DNA from: an uncultured Rivibacter sp.
GTDB lineage: Bacteria > Pseudomonadota > Gammaproteobacteria > Burkholderiales > Burkholderiaceae
Assembly: GCA_946481025.1 (NCBI GenBank)
Contig: CAMLNA010000097.1
Coordinates: forward strand, 1-16,708
Direction of reading: 5' to 3'
DNA: 16,708 nucleotides
A model generated the notes under the pieces. It worked only from the letters and a program-made list of their open reading frames with translations. It made no database searches and was not told the DNA's origin. The first letter of the stretch is position 1. Each line of letters starts with the position of its first letter. Shown one piece after another: positions 7,597 to 16,284 of this stretch. A program made the translations under genes and the position numbers.

Positions 7597-7625
7597 ATTT
7601 TGTTGCAAACAAGAATGATTATCAA
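7597..7625 (-). promoter_or_regulatory. Putative promoter of apbE-DUF2271
   Basis: On the minus strand TTGATA (7625-7620, five of six to TTGACA) is followed after 17 bases by CAAAAT (7602-7597, four of six to TATAAT). Transcription would start near 7590, about 23 bases before the ATG. The -35 element lies inside the Fur-like box. Confidence 0.4.
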
Positions 7626-7631
7626 TAAGAT
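7603..7631 (+). promoter_or_regulatory. Putative promoter of the DUF4198 gene
   Basis: TTGCAA (7603-7608) and TAAGAT (7626-7631) are separated by 17 bases. Transcription would start near 7638, leaving a leader of about 32 bases. The spacer is almost entirely the Fur-like box, so bound repressor would block this promoter and the opposite one together. Confidence 0.4.
7611..7629. promoter_or_regulatory. Fur-box-like operator, divergent
   Basis: AAGAATGATTATCAATAAG matches the classical 19-base Fur consensus GATAATGATAATCATTATC at 13 positions by eye and contains a perfect ATTATCA half site. It is an AT-rich island in very GC-rich DNA between two divergent genes of iron-linked families, which strengthens the call. 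Confidence 0.65.
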
Positions 7632-7669
7632 TCATTCAGCTTTACAGGAACAGCCTCCATCCCGCTTCC

Positions 7670-8575
7670 ATGAAAACCTCCAACCACACGCTCTCGTTGT
7701 GGGCCGGCGCCGGCCTGCTGGCGGCGTCGCAACTCGCGGCCGCCCACACGCCCTACCTGTTGCCCCTCACGTTTTCGGTGAGCCGCCCGCACGTGTCGCT
7801 GCAGGCCGGCATCAGTGACGAGCTGTTCTTCGTGCCGGAAGGCCCGGTGCGCACCGACTACTACGTGGTCGGCCCGGCCGGGGGGCGCAGCAAGCTCGAC
7901 CGCCTGACGCACCTGAAGGACTACACCGGCATCGAGGCCGACACGCCCGAGGCCGGCACCTACCGCTTCGTCACCGGCGACGAAGGTGGCCGCGTCACCA
8001 GGTTCGCGAAGGTGGACGGCGTGTGGCGGGTGGTGCGCCCGTCGCGCAACAACACACCGCCGCCGCAACCGGGCGGCGAAATGCCGATGCGACCGGCGGC
8101 CGCGGCCAGCGCGCCCGCGCGCGCTGCCGCGCCGCGGTTCATCGACGAGTCGGCACTGCCGGCCGGCGCCGAGGTGGCCGAGGTGCTCAACGTGCGCCGG
8201 CTCGAGACCTACGTGACCAAGGGCGCGCCCAGCCGCAACGCGCTGGCCGTGAGCGGCCAGGGCCTCGAGGTGCGGCCGGTGACGCATCCGAACGAGATCT
8301 TCATCGACCAGGGCTTCACCTTCGACGTGTTGGTCGATGGCACGCCGGTGCCCGGGCAGGAGTTCACCGTCTACCGGGCCGGCAACGCCTACGAGGACAA
8401 GAAGGTGTTCGCCGAAGTGAAGTCCGACGCGCGCGGGCGCGTCGCGCTCAAGTTCGACAAGGCCGGCCTCTACCTGATGACCACCCGCTACCCGGCCGGC
8501 GGCGGCGCCCCGCCCGCCACACGGCCTGCACCGCGCAGCTACGGCTACACGCTCACCTTCGAGGTGTTCCAGTAG
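7670..8575 (+). CDS. Secreted DUF4198 protein
   Basis: This 301-residue exported protein belongs by pattern to DUF4198. Members are periplasmic, of uncertain function, and often sit beside metal-uptake or TonB-receptor genes. Residues 1-25 form a signal peptide with cleavage after QLAAA, so the mature chain begins H26-T-P-Y-L-L-P; an N-terminal histidine in this position could bind metal, which is inference. The body shows DELFFVPEGPVRTDYYVVGP and, towards the end, FIDQGFTFDVLVDGTPVPGQ with a (T/S)D..G...(F/L)..AG(L/K)Y-type pattern expected of a beta-sandwich. Two low-complexity Pro/Ala stretches (about 125-155 and 276-289) look like flexible linkers. The ATG at 7670 has no strong ribosome binding site; AGGA lies about 20 bases upstream. 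It is divergent from apbE-DUF2271 across the Fur-like box and is followed by a terminator, so it is probably a single-gene unit. Confidence 0.85.
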   Translation: MKTSNHTLSLWAGAGLLAASQLAAAHTPYLLPLTFSVSRPHVSLQAGISDELFFVPEGPVRTDYYVVGPAGGRSKLDRLTHLKDYTGIEADTPEAGTYRFVTGDEGGRVTRFAKVDGVWRVVRPSRNNTPPPQPGGEMPMRPAAAASAPARAAAPRFIDESALPAGAEVAEVLNVRRLETYVTKGAPSRNALAVSGQGLEVRPVTHPNEIFIDQGFTFDVLVDGTPVPGQEFTVYRAGNAYEDKKVFAEVKSDARGRVALKFDKAGLYLMTTRYPAGGGAPPATRPAPRSYGYTLTFEVFQ

Positions 8576-8600
8576 GCCTGCCGTCCGCAGCAGCTCCCTC

Positions 8601-8629
8601 GGGCCGGCGTCTTGCCGGCCCTTTGTTTT
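8601..8629 (+). terminator. Rho-independent terminator of the DUF4198 gene
   Basis: GGGCCGGC (8601-8608) and GCCGGCCC (8614-8621) form a perfect 8-bp stem around GTCTT, followed by TTTGTTTT. It lies 25 bases past the DUF4198 stop and separates that gene from the efflux operon. Confidence 0.85.
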
Positions 8630-8668
8630 GTGGGCGGCTGCGGCGATGCCGATTACCTTTCTTTACCC

Positions 8669-8682
8669 GCGCTTGAAAGCGC
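8669..8682. repeat. Palindrome upstream of the efflux operon
   Basis: GCGCTT and AAGCGC flank GA, giving a perfect 6-bp dyad about 60 bases before the adaptor start. It could be an operator for the pump genes. No convincing sigma-70 promoter was identified in 8630-8742. Confidence 0.3.
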
Positions 8683-8742
8683 CGGTGACGTGCGCACACC
8701 AGACTCGGCCACAAGCACAAGAGATCCGCTCGCCTAGCCTTC

Positions 8743-10281
8743 ATGAACCAGACCCACGCAGACCCCTCGTCCTCCGGCAGTGCCGGCCGCCGCTGGCATT
8801 CACGCCCCTCGTTCCGCCATGCGGCAGGACTCCTGGTGCTTGCGGCGCTGGCCGGCGCGGGCTGGTTCGGCTGGCACAAGCTCCAGGCCGGCAAGAACGT
8901 GCGCGAGCAGTACGTGCTCGCGACCGTCCAGCGCGGCGACATCGAGGACCTCGTCAGCGCCACCGGCACGGTGCAGCCGCGTGACTACGTGGACGTGGGC
9001 GCGCAGGTGTCGGGCCAGCTGAAGAAGATCCATGTCGAGGTCGGCAGCGTGGTCAGCACCGGCGACCTGCTGGCCGAGATCGACGCCACCGTGCTGTCGG
9101 CCAACGTCGACGCCCGTCGCGCGTCGCTGCGCAACCTGCAGGCCACCATGAAGGACCGCGAAGCGCAGCTCGCGCTCGCGCAACTGCAGTTCCAGCGCCA
9201 GAAGAACCTGATGGCCGAGGACGCCACCACCGCCGAGGCGCTGCAGCAGGCCGAGGCCGCGCTGCGCTCTGCGCGTGCGCAACTCGAGGCGTTGAAGGCG
9301 CAGATCGACCAGACCGACTCGTCGCTGCGGGCCGACGAGGCCAACCTCGACTACACCAGGATCTATGCGCCGATGTCCGGCACGGTGGTGTCGATCACCG
9401 CGCGCCAGGGCCAGACCATCAATGCCAACCAGTCGGCGCCGATCATCATGCGCATCGCCGACCTGTCGACGATGACGGTGCAGACGCAGGTGTCCGAGGC
9501 GGACGTCGGCAAGCTGCGCCAGGGCATGGACGTGTACTTCACCACGCTGGGCAGCCAGGGCCGGCGCTGGAGCGGCCAGTTGCGCAAGGTGGAACCCACG
9601 CCCACGGTGACCAACAACGTGGTGCTCTACAACGCGCTGTTCGACGTGCCCAACGTGAACCGCAGCCTGATGACGCAGATGACCGCGCAGGTGTTCTTCA
9701 TCGCGGCCCGGGCCCAGGACACGCTGCTGATTCCCGCCTCGGCGCTGCAGGGCGGCGGCGGGCGCGGCGACCGCCCGCGCCGCGAACGCAGCGCCGAAGC
9801 CGCGCCTGCCGCGGCGACGGCGGCTGCCTCTGCGGCCGTGCCGGTGGCGGCGGCGCAACGGAATGCTTCCGGGCCGCGGGGTGCCATGCGCGAGCGACGC
9901 GAGGCGCGCGGTGAAGGGCCGGGGCGCCGGGAGGCGCCGCAGCAGCGGGAGGCCGCCGCCCCCACGCCGGGCGCGGCGGCATCGGACGCCACCGCGAGCG
10001 GCCTGCCGCCCGCCGGCCAGCCGATCCACCGGCCGCGCCGCGCGACGGTCAAGGTGATCGACGCCGACGGCAACATCGAGGAGCGCCAGATCGAGACCGG
10101 CGTCACCAACAGGGTGCAGGTGCAGGTGCTGTCCGGCCTGGCCGAAGGTGACCAGGTGATCGCGGGCCTGCGCCCGCCGCCGTCGCAGGGCAGCTCACAG
10201 CGCCAGTCCCAGCAGGGCGGCCTGCAGCAGGGGCCGATGGGCATGCCGCCCGGCGGTGCCGGCGGCGGCAGGGGACGCTGA
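8743..10281 (+). CDS. macA: MacA-like periplasmic adaptor of a tripartite efflux pump
   Basis: This 512-residue membrane-fusion protein would link the ABC permease to the outer-membrane channel. One N-terminal membrane anchor lies at about 27-45. A lipoyl/biotinyl-like domain is split between about 80-115 ([19 protein letters not shown], as in MacA) and 205-240 ([10 protein letters not shown]...GQTI). A coiled-coil hairpin lies between at about 118-205. A beta-barrel domain follows at about 245-330, ending LLIPASAL, and a membrane-proximal domain at about 433-478 ([18 protein letters not shown]). E. coli MacA is about 371 residues; the extra length is a disordered Ala/Arg/Glu/Gly-rich insert at about 336-432 and a Gln/Gly-rich tail from 479. 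The first ATG at 8743 is used although its ribosome binding site is poor. The stop overlaps the permease start by one base. The substrate is not shown by sequence. Confidence 0.92.
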   Translation: MNQTHADPSSSGSAGRRWHSRPSFRHAAGLLVLAALAGAGWFGWHKLQAGKNVREQYVLATVQRGDIEDLVSATGTVQPRDYVDVGAQVSGQLKKIHVEVGSVVSTGDLLAEIDATVLSANVDARRASLRNLQATMKDREAQLALAQLQFQRQKNLMAEDATTAEALQQAEAALRSARAQLEALKAQIDQTDSSLRADEANLDYTRIYAPMSGTVVSITARQGQTINANQSAPIIMRIADLSTMTVQTQVSEADVGKLRQGMDVYFTTLGSQGRRWSGQLRKVEPTPTVTNNVVLYNALFDVPNVNRSLMTQMTAQVFFIAARAQDTLLIPASALQGGGGRGDRPRRERSAEAAPAAATAAASAAVPVAAAQRNASGPRGAMRERREARGEGPGRREAPQQREAAAPTPGAAASDATASGLPPAGQPIHRPRRATVKVIDADGNIEERQIETGVTNRVQVQVLSGLAEGDQVIAGLRPPPSQGSSQRQSQQGGLQQGPMGMPPGGAGGGRGR

Positions 10282-12275
10282 TGCAGCGCGATCCGACGCC
10301 GGCACTCGCGGGCAACGCGCAGCCCGCGGCACAGGTGCCGCTGATCGAGTTGCGCGGCATCACCAAGACCTACCGCAACGGCGAACTGGCGGTCGAGGTG
10401 CTGCACGGCATCGACCTCTCGATCCACCCCGGCGAGTTCGTCGCGATCATGGGTGCGTCGGGGTCGGGAAAGTCCACGCTGATGAACATCCTCGGCTGCC
10501 TGGACCGCCCCACCACCGGCAGCTACCGGTTCATGGGCCGCGACGTCTCGAACTTCTCGCGCGACGAACTCGCGCAACTGCGGCGCGAGGACTTCGGCTT
10601 CATCTTCCAGAGCTACCACCTCATCCCGGCCGCCAACGCGACCGAAAACGTCGAGGTGCCGGCCATGTATTCGGGGCTGCCCACAGAGCAGCGGCGGGCG
10701 CGTGCGCAGGCGCTGCTCGCCGAGCTGGGGCTGGGCGAGCGGCTGGAGCACCGGCCCAACCAGCTCTCGGGCGGGCAGCAGCAGCGCGTGTCCATCGCGC
10801 GTGCGCTGATGAACGGCGGCCGCATCATCCTGGCCGACGAGCCCACCGGCGCGCTCGACAGCAAGAGCGGCGCCGACGTGATGCGCATGCTCTCGGAGCT
10901 GTCGGCCCGCGGGCACACGGTGATCCTCATCACCCATGCGCGCGAGGTGGCCGAACACGCGCACCGCCAGATCGAGATCAAGGACGGCAACATCGTCTCC
11001 GACAGCGGGCGGGAGACGGTGGTCGAGGCGCCGCTGCCGAAGGCGGACTTCCAGCCGGCATTCGCCAGCGACGGCGGCTCGCACCTGGCCGACGTGCTGG
11101 AAGCCGCGCGCACCGCGCTGCGGGCGCTGCGCGCCAACATCTTCCGCTCGGTGCTCACGCTGCTGGGCATCGTGATCGGCGTGGGCTCGGTGATCGCGAT
11201 GCTGGCCATCGGCGACGGCGCCAAGCAGGCCGTGGTGGACCGCATCAGCGCGATGGGCACCAACCTCATGCTGGTGCGCCCGGGCGCGCCCAACCAGCGA
11301 GGCTTCAACAGCACGGCCACGCTGGTGGTGGCCGACGTCGACGCGATCGACACGCTGCCCAACGTGCTGGGCGCCATTCCGGAGCAGAACAGCAGCGTCA
11401 CGCTGCGCTACGGCGGGTCCGACTACAGCAGCAGCATCAACGGCACCTCGGCCAAGTTCCCGCAGGTGCGGCAGTGGCCGGTGGCCCAGGGCACCTTCTT
11501 CACCGAGGAAGACTCGGCCACCTACGCCACCGTGGCCGTGCTCGGGCAGACGGTGGCCGGGGCGCTGTTCCCCGGCGGAGAAAACCCGCTGGGCAAGCAC
11601 GTGCTGGTCAACAACATCATCTTCCAGGTGATCGGCGTGATGAGCGAACGCGGCGCCTCGCCGATGGGCAGCGACCAGGACGACGTGGTGTTCGTGCCCT
11701 ATGCGACCAGCAGCCTGCGCCTTTCGGGCCAGCGCTTCCTGCGCAACGTGACGGTGGCGGTCCAGGACGTCTCGCGCATCGACGACACGCAGGCCGCGGT
11801 GGAGTCGCTGCTGCTCGAACGCCATGGCGTGGTGGACTTCCAGATCCGCAACATGGCCTCGCTGATCGAAAGCACCGAGGAGACGCAGAACACGATGACC
11901 ATCCTGCTGGGCTCCATCGCGGCGATCTCGCTGCTGGTGGGCGGCATCGGCGTGATGAACATCATGCTGGTCTCGGTGACCGAGCGCACCCGCGAGATCG
12001 GCATCCGCATGGCCACCGGCGCGCGCGAGCGCAACATCATGCAGCAGTTCCTCATCGAGGCGGTGGTGGTGTCGGCGCTCGGCGGTGCCATCGGGGTGGT
12101 GGGCGGGCTCGCCACTGCCGCCGTGATCGGCGCCTTCGGCACGCCGGTGCAGTACTCGCCCTCACCGGTGCTGCTGGCCTTCGGCTGCGCATTCGCCACC
12201 GGCCTGGTGTTCGGCTTCCTCCCCGCGCGCAAGGCCGCGCAGCTCGATCCGGTGGTGGCCCTGAGTTCCGAATGA
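10281..12275 (+). CDS. macB: MacB-like ABC transporter, ATPase-permease fusion
   Basis: This 664-residue inner-membrane protein drives the pump by ATP hydrolysis. The N-terminal ATPase has Walker [10 protein letters not shown] (58-66), a Q-loop at Q110, signature LSGGQ (162-166), Walker [11 protein letters not shown] with D186 and E187, and an H-loop at H219. A helix at about 289-311 leads to a large periplasmic domain (about 312-538) and three further helices at about 539-565, 591-616 and 628-650, the MacB/FtsX-like topology. The ATG overlaps the adaptor stop as TGATG and has AGGGGA five bases upstream inside the adaptor gene. Its stop overlaps the next start by four bases. Length and domain order are normal for MacB. 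PvdT of Pseudomonas, which exports pyoverdine, has the same architecture, so a siderophore substrate is possible but not shown. Confidence 0.95.
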   Translation: MQRDPTPALAGNAQPAAQVPLIELRGITKTYRNGELAVEVLHGIDLSIHPGEFVAIMGASGSGKSTLMNILGCLDRPTTGSYRFMGRDVSNFSRDELAQLRREDFGFIFQSYHLIPAANATENVEVPAMYSGLPTEQRRARAQALLAELGLGERLEHRPNQLSGGQQQRVSIARALMNGGRIILADEPTGALDSKSGADVMRMLSELSARGHTVILITHAREVAEHAHRQIEIKDGNIVSDSGRETVVEAPLPKADFQPAFASDGGSHLADVLEAARTALRALRANIFRSVLTLLGIVIGVGSVIAMLAIGDGAKQAVVDRISAMGTNLMLVRPGAPNQRGFNSTATLVVADVDAIDTLPNVLGAIPEQNSSVTLRYGGSDYSSSINGTSAKFPQVRQWPVAQGTFFTEEDSATYATVAVLGQTVAGALFPGGENPLGKHVLVNNIIFQVIGVMSERGASPMGSDQDDVVFVPYATSSLRLSGQRFLRNVTVAVQDVSRIDDTQAAVESLLLERHGVVDFQIRNMASLIESTEETQNTMTILLGSIAAISLLVGGIGVMNIMLVSVTERTREIGIRMATGARERNIMQQFLIEAVVVSALGGAIGVVGGLATAAVIGAFGTPVQYSPSPVLLAFGCAFATGLVFGFLPARKAAQLDPVVALSSE

Positions 12276-13684
12276 AGATGAACCGACTCCCCTTCTGCAG
12301 AGCCGCGCTGGCGCTTTCGGCGCTGCTGGCCCTGGGCGCCTGCGCCCACCGCGTCGAAACCGGCCCGCGGCCCGAACTGGAGATGCCGCAGGCATGGGGC
12401 GAAAGCAGTGCCGCCACCGACGCGCTGCAGGCGCAGTGGTGGCAGGGTTTCGGCTCGACCGAGCTCGCCCGGCTGATCGACGAAGCCCAGGCCGCAAGCC
12501 CCGACCTGCGCACCGCGGCCGAACGGGTGCGGCAGGCCGAGATCGCGGTGAACGCGGCGGGCGCCTCGCTGTTCCCTTCGGTGAGCGTCTCGGGCAGCAC
12601 CGGCTCGCGGCGCAGCGATGCGAGCGGCGCGCAGGCGTCCACCAGCGAGTCGTCGAGCCTGTCGCTGGGCGTGAGCTACGAGATCGACCTGTGGGGCCGG
12701 CTGGCCGCCGGCCGGCAGGGTGCCGAAGCCTCCCTGCGGGCGAGCCGGTACGACCTCGAGACCGCCCGCCTGTCGCTGACCACCGGCGTGGCCAACGCCT
12801 ACTTCCAGGTGCTCGCCACGCGGGTGCGGCTCGCGGTGGCGCGCGAGAACCTCGCGATCGCCGAGCGGGTGTTGCGCGTGGTCGAGGCGCGCCGCCGCAA
12901 CGGCGTGGCCACCGAACTCGACCTGAGCCGCCAGCGCTCGACCGTGCTCTTGGCGCAGGCCGCGCTGCTGCCGCTCGAAACGCAGGAGCGCCAGACCCTC
13001 TCGGCCCTGGCCCTGCTGCTCGGCCGTGCGCCGACCGGCCCCAACGGCGAAAGCCTGGGCGTGGCGGCCACCGCGCTCGACACGCTGACGGTGCCGCAGG
13101 TGTCTCCAGGCCTGCCGGCCCAGCTGCTGGCCCGCCGTCCCGACCTGGCCAGCGCCGAGGCGCAGCTTGCCGCCGCCGATGCCGACGTGGCCGCGGCCCG
13201 CGCGGCGCTGCTGCCGGGCATCACCCTGTCGGGCGCGGGCGGGCTGGCGACCACGGCGCTGCTGTCGCTGGCCAACCCGACGGCCAGCGTGGGCCTCACT
13301 GCGTCGGTGGTCCAGACGCTGTTCGACGGCGGCCGGCTGCGCGGCCAGGTGCGCTTGAGCGAGTCGCAGCGCCGGGTGCTGATCGAGACCTACCGGCAGG
13401 CGGTCTACACCGCCCTCAAGGAGGTGAACGATGCGCTCGGCAACGCCGAACGCAACCGCAAGCAGGAAGAGGTGCAGCAGGCGGTGCGCGACGAAAACCA
13501 GCGCTCGCTGAGGCTGGCCGAAACCCGCTACCGCGAAGGCGCCGACGACCTGCTCACCGTGCTCGATGCGCAGCGCAGCCTGTTTGCGGCACAGGACTCG
13601 CTGGCGCAACTGCGGCTGGCCCGCCTCACGTCGGCGCTCGACCTGTTCAAGGCGCTGGGCGGGGGCTGGCAGCTGCCGGCGTAG
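12272..13684 (+). CDS. NodT-type outer-membrane efflux lipoprotein
   Basis: This 470-residue TolC-like lipoprotein would form the outer-membrane channel of the pump. The signal peptide ends in a lipobox LGAC with the lipidated C24; Ala at the next position fits sorting to the outer membrane. Two repeated outer-membrane efflux regions follow, with typical features: [17 protein letters not shown] near 56, [15 protein letters not shown] [21 protein letters not shown], then [12 protein letters not shown] in the second half and [12 protein letters not shown] near 352. The start is the ATG at 12272, overlapping the permease stop as ATGA; a second in-frame ATG is at 12278. The open frame runs much further upstream but only through the permease gene. 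This three-gene order (adaptor, permease, NodT-type channel) matches PvdRT-OpmQ-like systems. Confidence 0.93.
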   Translation: MKMNRLPFCRAALALSALLALGACAHRVETGPRPELEMPQAWGESSAATDALQAQWWQGFGSTELARLIDEAQAASPDLRTAAERVRQAEIAVNAAGASLFPSVSVSGSTGSRRSDASGAQASTSESSSLSLGVSYEIDLWGRLAAGRQGAEASLRASRYDLETARLSLTTGVANAYFQVLATRVRLAVARENLAIAERVLRVVEARRRNGVATELDLSRQRSTVLLAQAALLPLETQERQTLSALALLLGRAPTGPNGESLGVAATALDTLTVPQVSPGLPAQLLARRPDLASAEAQLAAADADVAAARAALLPGITLSGAGGLATTALLSLANPTASVGLTASVVQTLFDGGRLRGQVRLSESQRRVLIETYRQAVYTALKEVNDALGNAERNRKQEEVQQAVRDENQRSLRLAETRYREGADDLLTVLDAQRSLFAAQDSLAQLRLARLTSALDLFKALGGGWQLPA

Positions 13685-13701
13685 CGCCGCCGCAACTTTT
13701 C

Positions 13702-13731
13702 TTGACAAAAATTAATGCGAATTATTATCAT
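13702..13731 (+). promoter_or_regulatory. Promoter of the siderophore receptor gene
   Basis: A consensus -35 TTGACA (13702-13707) and a -10 TATCAT (13726-13731, five of six) are separated by 18 bases. It starts 18 bases after the efflux operon stop. The expected start point near 13738 leaves a leader of about 120 bases. Confidence 0.65.
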
Positions 13732-13732
13732 T
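13714..13732. promoter_or_regulatory. Fur box overlapping the receptor promoter
   Basis: AATGCGAATTATTATCATT covers most of the spacer and the -10 element. It fits the 7-1-7 Fur pattern TGATAAT-N-ATTATCA at 12 of 14 defined positions (TGCGAAT, T, ATTATCA at 13716-13730). Its reverse strand carries an unbroken AATGATAAT core. The position and the siderophore receptor downstream make iron repression likely. Confidence 0.78.
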
Positions 13733-13859
13733 TGCGGCTGTACCTTGCAGTCCAGGGCTGCATAGACATGCCAGCCATCTGCCTTCGGTGCGTGATTTCG
13801 TCGACCGGCGCCGCAGAACGCCAGCCGTCGAACAACAAATCGCACAACCGGAGAGAGAG

Positions 13860-16214
13860 ATGGCCTACATCAAGAGCCGCAAGCACCCTGCGGCGCAGTT
13901 GCCGCGCGTGGCGGGTTGCACCGCCGCACTGACCGCCGTGGCGCTGGCGCTGCCCGCCGCAGCGCAGACCCCGCCCCAAGCCGACGCCAAGCCGGCCGCC
14001 GAACAGGCGCTGCCCGAGGTCAAGGCCAAGGGCAAGGCCACCAGCCAAGGCACCTACAAGGCCGACACCGTGTCGTCGCCCAAGGTCATGACGCCGCTGG
14101 TCAACACGCCTCAGACCATCACGGTCATCAAGAAGGAACTGCTGCTGGAGCAGGGCGCCACCACCCTGGCCGAGGCGCTGGGCAACACGCCCGGCATCAC
14201 CTTCCAGATGGGCGAGAACGGCAACACGCAGACCGGCGACTCGATCTTCATGCGCGGCTTCGACACCCAGCAGAGCATCTTCGTCGACGGCATCCGCGAC
14301 ATCGGCACCTTCAGCCGCGACACCTTCAACATCGAGCAGGTCGAAGTGGTCAAGGGCCCGGCCGGCGCCGACATCGGGCGCGGCTCTCCCACGGGCTACG
14401 TGAACCTCGCCACCAAGCTGCCGACGCTGGACGACCTGGCCAGCGGCAGCATCACCATCGCCAGCGGCAGCCGCAAGCGGGTGACCGCCGACGTGAACCG
14501 CGCCATCCCGCTGCTGGGCGACGGCACGGCCGTGCGCATCAACTTCCAGAAGACCGACAGCGGCGCGGTCGAGCGCGACCACGTCAAGAAGGACAGCTGG
14601 GCCTTCGCCCCGTCGCTTGCACTGGGCCTGGGCACACCGACACGCACCTACCTGTACTACCTGCACGTCGAGCAGGACAACCGGCCCGACGGCGGCATTC
14701 CTGCGATCGGCCTGCCGAATTTCTACAACCCGGCCTTCGACTCCAACCCAAGCAGCACCTACCCCGCGGGCGGGCCCAACGCGCTGGCGGGCGTGACGTC
14801 CCCCCGGCGCGTCGACCGCAACAACTTCTACGGTTCGCTGAGCGACTTCGACCGGGTGAAGGTCGACATGTTCACCGCACGCATCGAGCATGAGCTCAAG
14901 CCCGGCTTCACGCTGCGCAACATCTCGCGCTTTGGCCGCAGCGAGCAGCGGTACGTGCTGACGGGCGTCAATGCGCTCACCACTGCCGACCAGGTCAATG
15001 GCGTGTGGGTCGCGCGACCCGAGTCGCAATGGACGGTGGCCCGTTCGCGCCAGGGCAAGGACCAGGAGAACCAGGTCCTGACCAACCAGACCAACCTCAA
15101 TGCGGAATTCGAAACCGGTACGCTGAAGCACCTGCTGAGCACGGGCATCGAGTTCATCTACGAGAAGCAGGCCAACAACACGATGGCGGCGGTGGGCACG
15201 CAGGGGGCTGCCAACCTGTACAACCCCAGCGTCGACGACGTGTTCGTGCCGGTGGCTGCCACCGGCGCCAAGACCAGCGGCAACACGGTCACCGCCGCGA
15301 TCTACGCCTTCGATACGTTGAAGATCAACGAGCAGTTCCAGATCAACGGCGGCATTCGCTTCGAGAAGTACAAGACCGAAACGCTGGGCATCCCGGCCAG
15401 CAATGCGGCCGTGCAGACGGCTACCTTGGCTTCCAAGGCCGACGACCTGCTGACCTGGAAGGTCGGTGCGCTGTACAAGCCTGCGCCCAACGGCAGCGTG
15501 TACGTGGCCTACGCCACCTCACAGAAGCCGCCCGGCAGCGACAGCTTCGCGCTCAACACGGGCTCTACGCTCAACATCAACAGTGCCACGCTCGAGCCCT
15601 CCGAAGCCGACAGCATCGAACTGGGGACCAAGTGGGAGCTGTTCGACAACCGCATGGCGTTGACCGCCGCGCTGTTCAGCACCGAGACGCGCAACGACTC
15701 GATCGAGAACGGCACTGCAGCCCTCGGCGACGAAACGCAGATGGGCAAGAAAAAGGTCAAGGGCGTGGAGCTGGGGGCGGCCGGCATGATCACCAGCGCC
15801 TGGCAGGTCAACGCCGGCCTCGCGCTGATGGATACCGAAGTGGTGCAGGCGCCGTCGCAGTCGGCCGCACAGGCTGGCAACACGCTGGCTTGGTCGCCGA
15901 AGCTCAGCTTCACGTCGTGGACGACCTACAAGCTGCCGTTCGGCCTCACGGTCGGCGGCGGCGCCCGCCACGTGAAGTCGGTGGTGCGCAACAGCAACCC
16001 GGTCACTGCAACCACGACCGGCTTGCCGCGAGTACCCAGCTACTGGGTGTTCGACGCGATGGCCGGCTACGAGGTGAACAAGAACCTGTCCGTGCAGTTC
16101 AACGTCAAGAACCTCACTGACAAGTTCTACATCGCGTCGCTCAACAACGGGGGATCGCGCTACACGCTCGGCGCGCCGCGCACCTTGCAACTCACGGCCA
16201 ACCTCCAGTACTGA
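13860..16214 (+). CDS. fiu: Catecholate siderophore TonB-dependent receptor, Fiu/PiuA type
   Basis: This 784-residue outer-membrane receptor would import ferric catecholate siderophores or their breakdown products with energy from TonB-ExbB-ExbD. A signal peptide ends at about A35 (PAAA|QTPP). A likely TonB box lies near 51-56 (LPEVKA). The plug domain covers about 75-185, with TITVI near 86, [19 protein letters not shown] near 118, [18 protein letters not shown] near 140 and [18 protein letters not shown] near 162. The 22-strand barrel follows and ends in LTANLQY with a terminal aromatic residue. These stretches, and [17 protein letters not shown] and LTNQTNL in the barrel, closely resemble E. 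coli Fiu as I recall it. The start is set by GGAGAG at 13850-13855 and the signal peptide; an in-frame GTG at 13788 would add a charged leader and is rejected. Regulation is by the Fur box upstream. Confidence 0.95.
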   Translation: MAYIKSRKHPAAQLPRVAGCTAALTAVALALPAAAQTPPQADAKPAAEQALPEVKAKGKATSQGTYKADTVSSPKVMTPLVNTPQTITVIKKELLLEQGATTLAEALGNTPGITFQMGENGNTQTGDSIFMRGFDTQQSIFVDGIRDIGTFSRDTFNIEQVEVVKGPAGADIGRGSPTGYVNLATKLPTLDDLASGSITIASGSRKRVTADVNRAIPLLGDGTAVRINFQKTDSGAVERDHVKKDSWAFAPSLALGLGTPTRTYLYYLHVEQDNRPDGGIPAIGLPNFYNPAFDSNPSSTYPAGGPNALAGVTSPRRVDRNNFYGSLSDFDRVKVDMFTARIEHELKPGFTLRNISRFGRSEQRYVLTGVNALTTADQVNGVWVARPESQWTVARSRQGKDQENQVLTNQTNLNAEFETGTLKHLLSTGIEFIYEKQANNTMAAVGTQGAANLYNPSVDDVFVPVAATGAKTSGNTVTAAIYAFDTLKINEQFQINGGIRFEKYKTETLGIPASNAAVQTATLASKADDLLTWKVGALYKPAPNGSVYVAYATSQKPPGSDSFALNTGSTLNINSATLEPSEADSIELGTKWELFDNRMALTAALFSTETRNDSIENGTAALGDETQMGKKKVKGVELGAAGMITSAWQVNAGLALMDTEVVQAPSQSAAQAGNTLAWSPKLSFTSWTTYKLPFGLTVGGGARHVKSVVRNSNPVTATTTGLPRVPSYWVFDAMAGYEVNKNLSVQFNVKNLTDKFYIASLNNGGSRYTLGAPRTLQLTANLQY

Positions 16215-16235
16215 CGCCACGACCGCAGTGCCTGC

Positions 16236-16262
16236 GGGCCTCCCGGTGCGGGAGGCCCTTTT
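16236..16262 (+). terminator. Rho-independent terminator after the receptor gene
   Basis: GGGCCTCCC (16236-16244) and GGGAGGCCC (16250-16258) form a perfect 9-bp stem around GGTGC, followed by TTTT. It ends only about 22 bases before the hydroxylase start, so that gene depends on read-through or on a promoter I cannot see. Confidence 0.85.
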
Positions 16263-16284
16263 GCCTTCAGGAGTCCGACAGATC

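Noticed and set aside
7568..7612. TTG start 15 codons upstream for apbE-DUF2271
   Set aside because: It would overlap the putative promoter's -10 region and put extra residues before a good signal peptide that begins at the ATG at 7567.
6086..7618. Plus-strand open frame of 510 codons opposite apbE-DUF2271
   Set aside because: The minus-strand frame has clear ApbE and DUF2271 motifs; the plus frame is Gly/Arg/His-rich without motifs.
9627..11825. Minus-strand open frame of 732 codons opposite the pump genes
   Set aside because: It is antisense to the adaptor and MacB-like genes, which have full motif sets; its composition is that of a shadow frame.
10256..12271. Upstream extension of the NodT-type lipoprotein frame
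   Set aside because: It is stop-free only because of base composition; the lipoprotein signal peptide starts at 12272, so the true gene begins there.
13677..13700. Possible terminator of the efflux operon (CGGCG-TAG-CGCCG)
   Set aside because: The stem is only five pairs and overlaps the stop codon, and the following bases lack a proper T run directly after it.
13788..13859. GTG start 24 codons upstream of the receptor ATG
   Set aside because: It would put a highly charged leader before the signal peptide, while the ATG at 13860 has GGAGAG at proper spacing.
14156..14170. GATT/GATTL-like 'QGATTL' in the receptor as an FMN acceptor site
   Set aside because: This is the normal plug-domain segment of Fiu-type receptors (QGAT..L.DAL), not a flavinylation motif.
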